64,000 nucleotides of DNA from Nostoc sp. KVJ3. Lineage in GTDB: Bacteria; Cyanobacteriota; Cyanobacteriia; Cyanobacteriales; Nostocaceae. The stretch covers positions 372,001 to 436,000 of the forward strand of contig NZ_WWFG01000003.1 in the NCBI RefSeq assembly GCF_026127265.1, given 5' to 3'. The notes under the pieces were generated by a model. It was not told the DNA's origin and searched no databases. It saw only the letters and a program-made list of their open reading frames with translations. The translations under genes were made by a program, and so were the position numbers. This document shows, piece by piece, positions 35,590-45,436 of this stretch (position 1 is its first letter; the number at the start of each line of letters is the position of its first letter).

Positions 35590-38500
35590 TCATACAATTG
35601 ACTCTTGAGTAACTTGAATATTGTATATTTTTGTAGTCTTATTCGGAACTAAAAACCTCCCAAATAGCGAATATAAAGCTGGTAAAACTAATAGTGTTAA
35701 AGCAGTAGAAGTAAATAAGCCCCCTAACACTACCACAGCCAAAGGTTGCAAAATTTCTTTACCTGCACCAGAACCAATCACTAATGGAACCATACCTAGT
35801 GCTGACGAAAGTGCTGTGAGAAGAATCGCTACTAATCTTTCCATTGAACCATCAACAATTACTTGTTTAAGTGGTATTCCCTCAGCGAGGCGATTATTAT
35901 AGTTATCCACTAACAGTAATCCGTTGCGAGTAGCTACACCAAATAGAGTGATAAAACCAACCATCGAAGCAACGGAAATAATACCACCACTCAAGGCCAC
36001 AGAGATAACCCCACCAATTAATGCCAGTGGCAAGTTAATCATAATCATGACTGTGGCAGGAATTGACTTGACAGCAAAGTATATCAGTACAGAAATCACG
36101 GCAAAGGCGATCGCACCTGCAATTATTAAAGTCTGCGTTGCTTGTTCCTGTGCCTGAAACTGACCGCCAAATTGGACGTAGTAACCTCCAGGTAGTTGAA
36201 TTTGTTTGACCCGTTTCCGTACATCTTTAATTACAGAACCCAAATCCCGTCCAGCAACGTTGGCAGAAACCACTATCAGCCGGGAAACATTTTCACGATT
36301 AATGGTACTTGGCCCCGTGCCATAATCAACTTTAGCAACCTGGGATAAGGGAATTTTCTGCCCGTTGGGTGTATCTACCAACAAGTTACCAATAACATCC
36401 AAATTGTTACGGGAGCGTTCTTGCAACCACACAACGAGATTAAAAGTTTGTTGCTTCTCCAAAACTTGGGAAACGGCTTTACCATTCAATCCAGTCTCTA
36501 TCGTTTCTGCAAGTTCCCCCACAGTTAATCCATAACGAGCTGCTGCATCGCGGTCAAATTGAATTTGAATTTGTTTAACTGGAATTTGGGGTTCTAATTG
36601 CAAATCCACAATACCGGAAATACCATTTATAGCAGATTGTACTTGTTTCCCAAGAGTGCGGAGTTCTTCGAGTTCAGACCCGTAAATTTTCACAGCGATC
36701 GCACTTCTCACGCCAGAGAGGATATCATCTATTCGGTGGGAGATAAACCCACCAATATTAGTTGCCACACCAGGAAGTTTTTCAAACTCTTTGCGGAGTG
36801 CTTCAACAGTCTTCTGGCGGTTTTTCGCTCCTTCTTCGCTAATCTGCACATCCAACTCACCAAAGTTTACTCCAGCCACTTCAGGATCTCCTTGAGCAAA
36901 CCCAGATCGTAAGGCAATGAAATCAAAACGGCGATCGCTTTTCAGGGCATCCATCACCGCCAAAGCAGCTTGATTAGTTGCATTCAGAGATTCACCAGGC
37001 AAAAGCACCATTGAATTGACCAAAGAACGGTCTTGAAATTCTGGTAAAAAGACTTTACCCAACCCAGGAAGAATAATTATCGATGCAATAAACCCCGCAA
37101 GTGCCAACCCTAAAATCACCTTGGGGTAACGAATCGAGAACCTTAACGCTGGACGATAAAATTGATGTGCTTTGCGCTCAAGCCAAGTTTCGGTACTTGG
37201 TAAACGTCGATTTGCTAGTAATAAAGCACATAATGCTGGAGTTAGTGTTAATGCAACTAAGGTAGAAGCGAGAATCGATAGCAAATATGCCATTCCCATC
37301 GGCGTAAAAATTCGACCTTCCACGCCAGACAGGACGAAAATCGGTGCAAAGACCACTGCAATAATGACAGTGGACAATAAAACACTGACACGCACTTCTA
37401 CTGAACCATCAAATACAACTTGTAAAGGATTTTTCGGGTTCCCTGCTAGTTGATTTTCTCGCAATCGGCGGTAGACGTTTTCCATATCAACGATCGCATC
37501 ATCTACCACTGAACCAATTGCAACGACTAGTCCACCCAAGGTCATTGTATTAATACCTTGTCCAGTCCAACTCAGAATAATCATGCCTAACAGTAATGAC
37601 AAAGGCATAGCACTGAGGCTAATAATTACTGTGCGCCAGTTCATCAAAAAGATGATCAGGATGACTGAAACGATAATGATGCCATCGCGCAGAGCTTCCT
37701 CAACATTTTTGACCGAAGCTTCGATAAATAAATCTTGGTCAAAGGTTTTAGTAACCTTGATATCCTGTGGTAGCCCTGGCTTAATCTCCTCCATTGCTGC
37801 TTCTACAGCTTTAACTACAGTGGGAGTATCTGCCGCAGGCTGCTTAGAGACAGTTAAAATTACTGCTCGTTTGCCTTGAAATAGTCCATCTCCTCGTCTT
37901 AGTCCTGGGCCAATTTTGACTTCTGCTACCTGTTCTAATAATACGGGTGTACCTTTAACCGCCTTTATCACCGAACGCTTGAGTTGATCAATTGACTCGA
38001 TTCGCCCAATTCCCCGAATTAGTGTTTCTTGGTCAGGAGTAATCAAAAATCCTCCCGGCACATTGACGTTAGCATTCTGCACTGCTTTAGTGACTTCTGG
38101 CAACGAAACATTGTAGGCTTTAAGCTTGTCTGGATCTACCAAAACTTGATATTGCCGCTCATCACCACCGTAGAGAAAAACATTACTCACTCCTGGTACA
38201 GCCAGCAAGCGATTTTTTACATCCCAATTAGCAATCCGCCACACTTCCATCATGTCAGTGCTTTCAGCAGAAAAAGCATATTTAACAGCCCATCCCAAGG
38301 GCGAGTTAATAGGCAATATTTCCGGCTGCTCTACTCCTTGTGGCAGTTTCACCCCTTGTAAGCGCTCTGTTACTAGTTGGCGATCGCGGTAAATATCAGT
38401 ATCCCAGCTAAAGACAGTTTTAATCGCAGAAATTCCAATAGCAGATGAAGATCGCAGAGACTCTAGTCCAGGTGTGCCATTAATCGCGCTCTCAATTGGG

Positions 38501-38700
38501 CGAGTCACTAAAGATTCGATTTCTTCTGGTGCTAAACCGGAAGCTTCAACTTGAATTTCCACTTGCGGGGGAGCGAAGCTAGGAAATACGTCGAGAGGCA
38601 TTTGTGTGATGACACGCAATCCCCACAGACTAATTAATATAGAGGCAATAACGATTAGCCACCTTTGGGCGATCGACCATTTGACAATGGAATTGAGCAT
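35590..38700 (-). CDS. cusA: Heavy-metal efflux RND pump (CusA/CzcA family)
   Basis: The 1036-residue protein has the RND layout: a first helix (SIAQRWLIVIASILISLWGL), the opening periplasmic motif MPLDVFPSFAPPQVEIQVEA, a large periplasmic domain, helices 2-6 with AIGSVVDDAIVDMENVYRRL (the acidic proton-relay residues of heavy-metal RND pumps), a second periplasmic domain and helices 8-12. It is the inner-membrane engine of a three-part exporter. A CopR-type box lies 105 bp before its start. The adaptor needed to work with it lies upstream on the same strand at 40588, but that gene has lost its 5' end. Copper is the most likely substrate. Confidence 0.88.
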   Translation of the reverse strand: MLNSIVKWSIAQRWLIVIASILISLWGLRVITQMPLDVFPSFAPPQVEIQVEASGLAPEEIESLVTRPIESAINGTPGLESLRSSSAIGISAIKTVFSWDTDIYRDRQLVTERLQGVKLPQGVEQPEILPINSPLGWAVKYAFSAESTDMMEVWRIANWDVKNRLLAVPGVSNVFLYGGDERQYQVLVDPDKLKAYNVSLPEVTKAVQNANVNVPGGFLITPDQETLIRGIGRIESIDQLKRSVIKAVKGTPVLLEQVAEVKIGPGLRRGDGLFQGKRAVILTVSKQPAADTPTVVKAVEAAMEEIKPGLPQDIKVTKTFDQDLFIEASVKNVEEALRDGIIIVSVILIIFLMNWRTVIISLSAMPLSLLLGMIILSWTGQGINTMTLGGLVVAIGSVVDDAIVDMENVYRRLRENQLAGNPKNPLQVVFDGSVEVRVSVLLSTVIIAVVFAPIFVLSGVEGRIFTPMGMAYLLSILASTLVALTLTPALCALLLANRRLPSTETWLERKAHQFYRPALRFSIRYPKVILGLALAGFIASIIILPGLGKVFLPEFQDRSLVNSMVLLPGESLNATNQAALAVMDALKSDRRFDFIALRSGFAQGDPEVAGVNFGELDVQISEEGAKNRQKTVEALRKEFEKLPGVATNIGGFISHRIDDILSGVRSAIAVKIYGSELEELRTLGKQVQSAINGISGIVDLQLEPQIPVKQIQIQFDRDAAARYGLTVGELAETIETGLNGKAVSQVLEKQQTFNLVVWLQERSRNNLDVIGNLLVDTPNGQKIPLSQVAKVDYGTGPSTINRENVSRLIVVSANVAGRDLGSVIKDVRKRVKQIQLPGGYYVQFGGQFQAQEQATQTLIIAGAIAFAVISVLIYFAVKSIPATVMIMINLPLALIGGVISVALSGGIISVASMVGFITLFGVATRNGLLLVDNYNNRLAEGIPLKQVIVDGSMERLVAILLTALSSALGMVPLVIGSGAGKEILQPLAVVVLGGLFTSTALTLLVLPALYSLFGRFLVPNKTTKIYNIQVTQESIV

Positions 38701-38804
38701 TTTTGAGACAAATCAAGGGTTTTTTGCTTGACGATACAGTTAATCCATCTGGGATAATCTGTAGTTTTGACAGTTAGGCACTGTATCTAATGTCTCAAAT
38801 AAAG

Positions 38805-38822
38805 ATGAAATCAGGATGAAAT
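38805..38822 (-). promoter_or_regulatory. Putative CopR box upstream of the RND pump gene
   Basis: ATGAAATCAGGATGAAAT, in the same orientation relative to the pump gene as the boxes before copR and the adaptor 5' end, and at nearly the same distance (105 bp) from the start codon. Confidence 0.7.
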
Positions 38823-38955
38823 CAAGGTTGAATAATGGTAAACTAAAAACTCGGTAGATATTACCGCGAGTGGATGTATTACCCTTACTAGTAAATGCTT
38901 TTACTCCCTATGAGCAAACCTTTTTTTGAATTAAGTTGAGCAATAGAGGTAAGTG

Positions 38956-39600
38956 ATGGCGAAAGCAAAACGTAGCGGTGTAAAAGGGTTTGGTAAACCA
39001 CCTAAGCCACCATATCTCGATAGCTCATTAGATTTTGAAGAATTAGTTAACGGCAATCTGATTTTAGTAGCGAACGTAATCACTGACGAGACTAAAGGGA
39101 TTGGAGATGCCTTTACATTTATAAAATATAACGAGCTGACTGACGAATTATCAGATTTTAGGTCAGCTATTGCTACAGCATTTGACTCCTCATTGATTAG
39201 ACTGGCGAAGCGGCGACGAATTGAAGAAGGTAAGGGTTTACTAACTCTGACTCCAAAACATTATCGTCAAGAATGGGGGCTTAGTGATAGTTCTGACGGT
39301 AAAATAGTTTTTAATTGGTGGACTTTAGCAGAGTTGAAAGTTGCTCAAGAACGGAGCTACATATTTGGTGGAACCCGAATTCTTGCCAGATTAACAGAAT
39401 CTCTAATTATGCATTCTCAAGAAAGGTTTCCGGTTATCTACCACGCTGTTCCATGTACAAGTGGAAATGATCAGGTAAATTATATGCATCTCATGTTTAC
39501 TGTTCCACTCAGTTCCAACGAAGCAGCAGAATTTCTTAGTATCAATATAATTGAACGTGAAACTACACCTTTAACAGAACTTTTACCTCCTACTTCCTAA
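38956..39600 (+). CDS. Hypothetical protein, first gene of a two-gene unit
   Basis: The protein of about 214 residues starts with a basic stretch (MAKAKRSGVKGFGKPPKPPY) and continues with FEELVNGNLILVANVITDET and MHLMFTVPLSSNEAAEFLSI. I recognise no domain. AGAGGTAAG upstream supports the ATG at 38956. It is followed after 26 bp by a second unknown gene on the same strand, and both run against the flanking efflux genes, so the pair appears to be an insertion between adaptor and pump genes. Confidence 0.6.
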   Translation: MAKAKRSGVKGFGKPPKPPYLDSSLDFEELVNGNLILVANVITDETKGIGDAFTFIKYNELTDELSDFRSAIATAFDSSLIRLAKRRRIEEGKGLLTLTPKHYRQEWGLSDSSDGKIVFNWWTLAELKVAQERSYIFGGTRILARLTESLIMHSQERFPVIYHAVPCTSGNDQVNYMHLMFTVPLSSNEAAEFLSINIIERETTPLTELLPPTS

Positions 39601-39626
39601 AAAGTCCCTTAAAAACAAACAATACT

Positions 39627-40430
39627 ATGTCTAAAATCCGTATTGGCAATACTATAGTTAAAAGTAATGAAAAGTTAAGACAAATACAATCACAAGTTTT
39701 TACTCATTATGGCTATCAAAAAGTGAATGATTTTTTGCTCAATGATAGCAGAGATTTTAGAGTTGTATTTGATATGTTATGGGAAAAATATCATAGTCAG
39801 CCCAAAATTTTTTATGATTCTACCTTAATAAAGGTACTAGAGGAATCTAAATCATTTAAAAAGTTTATACTAGCCGTTAATATACAAACAATTTCTCAGA
39901 TGAGAATTCCTTTTGATAAATTTTATATCCCGTGCTTAAAAGAATGTTATCAGAATTATGAGACTGATAAAGAAACAGGTGCTAGAGGTTGGGTAGTCGG
40001 TGTTATTCCTTTTCTCGGTGCTACTTACCCTGAACGTCGAAAATTTTTATCGAATTTAATTGACTCTTTAGATATTACAGAAAATATTAATTCAGGAAGA
40101 ATTATTTATTTAGATAAGCATCTAGCTTTAACTTATAAACAAGATGATTCTAAAAACCAAGCGTTAGGAGAACTATTGTTTGCAGCAAGACGTTCTGAAG
40201 ATTTATGGTCTTTTGATCAAACAGATGTTTTTGTACCTGTAAAATCATTACGTCAAGCTAAAATTGCTTTAGCTAATTACCAAGGTAAGCACCGAAAAGG
40301 CGAATTAGTAGGAAACGATTCTGCACGTTTTTCCAGATTTTTAGGCTTGGATATTAGAGATAGCTATGCATATATGCCTGACTATGAAGAATTAGCTAAT
40401 TATAGAGGAAAAGGCTTCCAAAAACCATAA
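39627..40430 (+). CDS. Hypothetical protein, second gene of the two-gene unit
   Basis: The 267-residue protein begins MSKIRIGNTIVKSNEKLRQI and includes DFRVVFDMLWEKYHSQPKIF, a GWVVGVIPFLGATYPERRKF segment, SGRIIYLDKHLALTYKQDD and a C-terminal KHRKGELVGNDSARFSRFLG. It looks like a soluble alpha/beta protein rich in Lys, Tyr and Phe. No family is recognised. Close spacing to the gene before it suggests cotranscription and a shared role, unknown here. It is more AT-rich than the neighbouring efflux genes. Confidence 0.6.
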   Translation: MSKIRIGNTIVKSNEKLRQIQSQVFTHYGYQKVNDFLLNDSRDFRVVFDMLWEKYHSQPKIFYDSTLIKVLEESKSFKKFILAVNIQTISQMRIPFDKFYIPCLKECYQNYETDKETGARGWVVGVIPFLGATYPERRKFLSNLIDSLDITENINSGRIIYLDKHLALTYKQDDSKNQALGELLFAARRSEDLWSFDQTDVFVPVKSLRQAKIALANYQGKHRKGELVGNDSARFSRFLGLDIRDSYAYMPDYEELANYRGKGFQKP

Positions 40431-40587
40431 TTAATTGTTAATCGCTACCAATAAAAGCTAAAAAAATTATGCAGTTAATAAACTTGATTTAATCTAATAA
40501 TTTAATTATACTGCCCAAAAGGTTACAGTTTTGGATACTTTGAATTGGATGAAAAAATCGCCCATTTAATAATGGCACTCAGTATTT

Positions 40588-42167
40588 TTATTGTTGAGTA
40601 TTTTTACTAATAATTATGACTTTTGATTCTTCATGAGGTGCATGATGGTTATCATCTAGGTTTGTAGAATAATTAGAAGAATCTTCTGCTAGGTTGTGGG
40701 TAAGTTCTGGCGTTACTGGAACAAGTTGATGATTGCTGCGACGACCCACCATAAAAGCTATTAGAGCTATTGCAGCCCCCCCACCTGCTCCTAGTAACCA
40801 CAATGGTACTGTTTTAACCTCTGTTGTCTGCGATGAAACTTCTGTGTGTTCATCTGCTTTTACATGGGTACCACCTCGCAGAGATTGGGCGTAAAGTTGC
40901 GGTGCGCGTTGGGTGACAATCATATCTCCCTCGAATAAGCCACTCTTGACTTCAACCATATCGCCAGAAGTCTGACCTAATGTGACTTCAACTGTTTGGT
41001 AAGCATTACCACTCTGCACATAAACAACTTTCTTCCCATTCGCGTCTACCACTGCTGAGGTAGGAATAGCTGAAATAGCTGCTGATATTTGGTCTGTTAA
41101 AACTTCTAGTTCCGCAAACATTCCGGGTTTGAGTTGTCCGCGTGAGTTATCTATCTCTGCTTGTACTGGTACAACTCTTGTTTCTCCCTCTACCATTGTA
41201 CCAATGCGGGAAATTTGACCAGAAAAAGTGCGATCGCTCACACTAGCAACTTTTAATCTAATTCTCTCACCAATTCTTACCTTACCTAAATCTTTTTCAT
41301 AAATATTAGCTGTAGCAAAAAGCCGACTATCGTTGACAATCGTCATCAATTTGCCACCGGCATCATTAAAAGTTTGACCAATAGTCACTTCTCTATCAGC
41401 AACCTTACCAGAGATAGGAGCAGTTACTGTCACTAATCCTTTAGAATTTGGGAGATTTCCTAGTTGAGCAAGTCGAGTTTGATAACTAGTATTACTGCGA
41501 TTAATATTTGACTTTGCTAGTTGAACTGATGCTTGAGCGCGTTTGAGTTGATTTTCAGCCCCGATAACATCCCTGCGGCTCTTCGCTTTAGTAAGTTCGG
41601 CTTTTGCCTGCGCTAGCTGGGTTTGAGATTCCAGAGCATTGCGACGGGGTAAAGCGCCAGCATCAGCTAACTGTTTGTCTTTGTTGTACTTTTCTTGAGC
41701 AAAGTCAACTTGACTCTGTGCTTGAGCAATTTCCGAGTCGGCTATTTGTTGATATTTTTGATAATTTTGTTGAGCCAGTCTTAAATCAGCTTCGCTGTAG
41801 TGTAAATCAGCTTGAGCTTGTGCTAATTTATCCTGAGATTCCACACGCAATGTTACTAAATCTGGGCTAGTAACAACAGCAAGGGGTTGACCTTTTGTTA
41901 CTGATGCGCCAGGTTCCACCAACAATTCAACTACTTTCGCTCCTTGAATTGGGGTAGTCACTTCTACTTTTTGGCTGGGAAGAGTCTCTATTTGTCCAGT
42001 AGTTTTGATGCCAACAGCTAACCTTTGATGTTGGACAGGCTCGACTTTAATCCCTAGACGTTTGGCTGTGTCAGCATCAACCTGAATAGAATTATTCGTT
42101 GCAGTGGCATCACTTCCTGCTTGAAATTCATTTCCATGTCCGCCATGAGCCATAACAACTGTGGGAC
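40588..42167 (-). pseudogene. RND periplasmic adaptor (CopB/CusB-like), 5' end lost to an insertion sequence
   Basis: From VVMAHGGHGNEFQ onward this is a membrane-fusion protein: a first lipoyl half (VVELLVEPGASVTKGQPLAV), a long coiled-coil hairpin (about residues 110-220), the second lipoyl half and barrel (VTAPISGKVADREVTIGQTF), a membrane-proximal domain and a C-terminal helix (LWLLGAGGGAAIALIAFMVG) with His-rich tail. The native start and signal peptide are absent: an ISKra4-like element abuts at 42168 and the open frame begins with MSDLTKSHCSR from its terminal repeat. The missing 5' end, with promoter, is at 8212-8302. As it stands the protein probably cannot be exported. Confidence 0.85.
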
Positions 42168-44092
42168 GGGAGCAATGCGATTTTGTGAGGTCGGACAAAA
42201 AAAGTGCGATCGCTAAAAATTATATTTCAGTACGGAGTTGTTTTATTTACAAATAGAATACTGCTTTGCACGAGAATTCATCTTGATGATATATCTCAAA
42301 AAGATTGCTAGTAAGTCATTTGACGATTATTTCCTAAAATATCTATACTAAGTCTTTAATACTTAGTGTCAATTACAGCAAGCAATAGCTAAAGATGACA
42401 ACTCAAGTATAAAATTAATCAAGCAGTTTGAGGTTTAATAAAGGAATTAAAGATAGAACTACAAAAAATATCCCAACTTTGAGCTATCCATTGACAACGC
42501 AGATGTAAGATAATTTCTGCATTTTCTTTCAACCAAAATTTACTATTACCCTTGATTCTTAAGTTGATAACTTGACGGATTAAACTCTCAATTGCCCCAC
42601 TACCTATTGGTAGTTTTTGGTCTAGTATCTTAGCGTAATTTAAACGCCTTTCACGATAGGCACGTAAAAGGTAATTTCTCTGTATTACCATAGTTTTACA
42701 ACGCTCTCCCGTGGCTTCAAAGATAAATTCATCCATCTGCCTAATTATGGTCATGGCATTACTTTTTTTTAAAGTTCTCCGTGCTTTTTTGAACCAATTA
42801 TTTCGCTCACTATCATCACTAAACGCTACATCAGCAAATTTCTGTAGCCGCTCAGTAACATGGTAAAAATCAAATAATTGATAAGTCGCATCGGGAGATT
42901 TCAATTTCTTTAAAAGAGGGGGAATATGCTTCCAAATCCATTCTGCACCGTCAGCAATTAATAAAACTTGTTTTGCTTGACTAATTCCCAAACTAATCAG
43001 ATGCATTTCTAAAATTGGTAAAAATCCTTTATAGTCTTCATAAGTGCCATCATTTACAATCTTTATTTCGCCATTTCTAACTTTTTTACCTTGTTCATCA
43101 ACCACATAAATTGTTAATAATTTTGGCTCAACCCATTCCCCTGTAAAGCCGTGCTTGTTTGTTTTGAGATTTTTTCTACCTTTTTTATTAATCCTAATTC
43201 TACTCCTGCCACCATCTACAGCAATTACAACTCTCTGGTCTTTAAGTATATTCCCATCAGGTAAATTACCTTGTTGCAAGTTAGATATTTTAGTTTGACG
43301 TAAATCAATGCCGATTTGACCAAATTTATATGTCAATCGTTCAATTCGTTTAAGACTAATATTAATTCCCCAATCACTCAGGATTGTATGTGCAGCTTCA
43401 AAAGAACTAGCTATGGCACCATATTTTGTAATATCTGACCAAACTAATGGGGTCAAGCCTTCTGACATTCCTAACCATTTTAACAAGGGACAAAATCCAA
43501 CATTACGAGATTTACTCTTCGCTTTTTTTTCTCTTTTTTGAACAACGTATGGTAATTTAAGACTTACTACAACATTACCTACTGTTAATATTTCCCTCTT
43601 CGTATAACCGTGTCTTTGCGTGTCGGTATGCCACCATCCTTTGGTTTGATTAATTGCTGTTTGATGAGCCGACTCTGATTGAGAAAGCTTATGCAATAAT
43701 ATGCCGATACATTGGCCTGCTAAAACTAACGCAGCCTGTCTAATTGTTTCTTCTCTTTCTTTAACTATTCTTCCAGACCATTCCTCGATATTTTTCAACT
43801 CTAAAAGTTTCGTCACATCCTCTTTAAAATCTGATAATGAATCGGCAAAATTTAGATTTGCATATATGTTTTTCTTCATAAAAGTAGGTACTTCCTATTT
43901 CAAAACTATTCTTGAAAGGAAATTTTACCTTTTTTATAGTCGCAACAATGTACAGAAACCTCGTTTTTAGCACAGGTTGTGTCTTCTAACGAATATTACT
44001 CAGGTTATTGTATTAAATATTTAGTATATACGTAAGATGTTATTAGCGATCGCTCTCCAGGTGGGGTCATCTCACAAAATCGCATTGCTCCC
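42168..44092 (-). mobile_element. ISKra4-like insertion sequence, copy B
   Basis: The 1925-bp unit begins GGGAGCAATGCGATTTTGTG and ends with the complement, and has an intact transposase on the reverse strand. The left flank is CTGTGGGAC (complement of GTCCCACAG), whose partner lies at 8294-8302 instead of on the right, where GAACTAACA is found. The missing duplication on the right and its presence 34 kb away indicate recombination after insertion. Confidence 0.9.
42419..43879 (-). CDS. ISKra4-like transposase, intact
   Basis: The 486-residue transposase reads through in one frame: an N-terminal helical part, RHGYTKREILTVGNVVVSLK, the DDE region with VVIAVDGGRSRIRI and QVLLIADGAEWIWKHIPPLL, FDFYHVTERLQKFAD, and the C-terminal motif PIGSGAIESLIRQVINLRIK with QWIAQSWDIF. 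It is closely related to the frameshifted copy at 22574-24062. Being intact, it could supply transposase for both copies and for element ends elsewhere. Confidence 0.88.
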   Translation of the reverse strand: MKKNIYANLNFADSLSDFKEDVTKLLELKNIEEWSGRIVKEREETIRQAALVLAGQCIGILLHKLSQSESAHQTAINQTKGWWHTDTQRHGYTKREILTVGNVVVSLKLPYVVQKREKKAKSKSRNVGFCPLLKWLGMSEGLTPLVWSDITKYGAIASSFEAAHTILSDWGINISLKRIERLTYKFGQIGIDLRQTKISNLQQGNLPDGNILKDQRVVIAVDGGRSRIRINKKGRKNLKTNKHGFTGEWVEPKLLTIYVVDEQGKKVRNGEIKIVNDGTYEDYKGFLPILEMHLISLGISQAKQVLLIADGAEWIWKHIPPLLKKLKSPDATYQLFDFYHVTERLQKFADVAFSDDSERNNWFKKARRTLKKSNAMTIIRQMDEFIFEATGERCKTMVIQRNYLLRAYRERRLNYAKILDQKLPIGSGAIESLIRQVINLRIKGNSKFWLKENAEIILHLRCQWIAQSWDIFCSSIFNSFIKPQTA

Positions 44093-44199
44093 GAACTAAC
44101 ATTAGAGGAAGTAAATCGGCTCAATCAGGTTAGCGCCACCGCGCCAATCTATCCTTACTGGCATCAGCGCAAGTTCGGAGCTGAACGCATTCCACAATA
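44093..44199 (+). pseudogene. C-terminal gene fragment beside copy B
   Basis: Open on the forward strand from the element end: ELTLEEVNRLNQVSATAPIY then PYWHQRKFGAERIPQ and a stop. It looks like the last 35 residues of a protein whose start was lost at the insertion or rearrangement joint. Family not recognised. Confidence 0.4.
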
Positions 44200-44486
44200 A
44201 AATTATCCCAGTTGCGATCGCATGAAGGCAGTGAGCTTGGTGCGATCGCTCCCTATCTGTAAGTCCTAGCCCAATCGAGGAAAATCAGAGGTAGACAGTA
44301 GAGAAGCGGATGCCGCCTACAATACGTTGGCTCATGCTGATTTCTAACCTTTGTAATGCCAATTTCAAGATGATTCGTTTTTTGCGTAAAACATGGAATT
44401 TGAGGTGAATAGTATTATATAACGGTATTTACTATGGATAAACCGGGGACAACACTAAAAGTCTCCTATATAATTTGCTTCTATCA

Positions 44487-44520
44487 AAAACTGCTCTAGC
44501 TTTCGTCTAGGGCAGTTTTA
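44487..44520 (+). terminator. Terminator-like hairpin
   Basis: AAAACTGCTCTAG and CTAGGGCAGTTTT form a 13-bp stem with one mismatch around a 7-base loop. Confidence 0.55.
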
Positions 44521-44693
44521 TATTGCACGGTAGAAGCGTTCGTTATTACCTGGGTTCATGCGCCAATTTCAAGAAAAGATTTCGACACACCTGGAAGGAA
44601 CAGGTACAGCTTATTACTTAAAAATTATTTTCCGGCGTTGACACAACAAGAAAATTCTGGCTACGGTGATTGAAATTCTTGGATAAAACTTTG

Positions 44694-44724
44694 AGCCACT
44701 CTTAGAGGGTGGCTTATTTTTTCA
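44694..44724 (+). terminator. Rho-independent terminator
   Basis: AGCCACTC and GGGTGGCT form an 8-bp stem (one wobble pair), followed by TATTTTTTC. What it terminates is unclear. Confidence 0.65.
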
Positions 44725-44868
44725 ACATATTGCGGGAGTCCCCACCTTCTCTGCGGTCAGTAAGTTGTTAGAAAAGCCTGTACTATGGGAAAACTTGAAC
44801 TAAGAGGTTGTGTTAAAGACTTCAGAGTGTTCGTCAAGAAAACAAATTATCTCAGACAGAAAATAGTC

Positions 44869-45435
44869 ATGAATCTTTTCTTAAAACTTGATAAAAAAAC
44901 ACAATTCAAGGCTCTATTTTTGCTAATATTTATTCCTTTTATCTGGATTATATTGCCACCAATTTTATATAATTTATTCCCTTTAAATTTTAGTAATGAA
45001 AGTTGGGCTACATCATCAGTAGGACTGGCTTCAATTGGCATGATGACTCGTGGTCAGCAGAGATACTTCTTAGAGCATAATGGCATTTTTAGTAAGTCGA
45101 TTCCTGAAATAGACATTGCTCTTAAAGAACAAATGTCAAATTCGTCAAAAAACTATAATTATTCTATAAAAATAACCCCAATCTCTGCATTCAATTATGC
45201 AAATCCCCGACGAGAGTATGTAAAAAAGGGATGGTTCGTAAAAATACCAGTAATAGGTTATGTTAGTGGTGTATTTATTGTACCTAATACTAAAAATTCT
45301 AAAAATGAACTAACAACTTTCGCAATTATATGTCAAAACAAATTACCAGGCACTATCCACTTAAGCGATCCGATTTATCAAAATGGTATTCTTACTTGTG
45401 GTTTGGGAACTATAAAATTGCAGAAACCCAAATAA
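44869..45435 (+). CDS. Type IV pilin-like G/H family protein
   Basis: The likely start is the ATG at 44869, giving MNLFLKLDKKTQFKALFLLI and one N-terminal membrane helix. Then come SVGLASIGMMTRGQQRYFLE and SIPEIDIALKEQ, followed by YNYSIKITPISAFNYANPRR, the pattern of the cyanobacterial pilin-like G/H family (RAQQAYYLEN...FASSIDELGLG...YSY). No prepilin peptidase site is obvious, so it may be an anchored relative and not a true pilin. It has no pilus genes next to it. Confidence 0.7.
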   Translation: MNLFLKLDKKTQFKALFLLIFIPFIWIILPPILYNLFPLNFSNESWATSSVGLASIGMMTRGQQRYFLEHNGIFSKSIPEIDIALKEQMSNSSKNYNYSIKITPISAFNYANPRREYVKKGWFVKIPVIGYVSGVFIVPNTKNSKNELTTFAIICQNKLPGTIHLSDPIYQNGILTCGLGTIKLQKPK

Positions 45436-45436
45436 C

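Larger units (their letters stand above)
44200..44868. other. Intergenic region with two hairpins
   Basis: No gene is recognised. A 27-codon frame at 44559 (MRQFQEKISTHLEG) may be a remnant. Two terminator-like hairpins, listed separately, suggest that a short transcript or decayed gene lies here. Confidence 0.4.

Noticed and set aside
44200..44780. A tRNA or structured RNA gene
   Set aside because: Two hairpins are present but no cloverleaf or known RNA pattern could be built.
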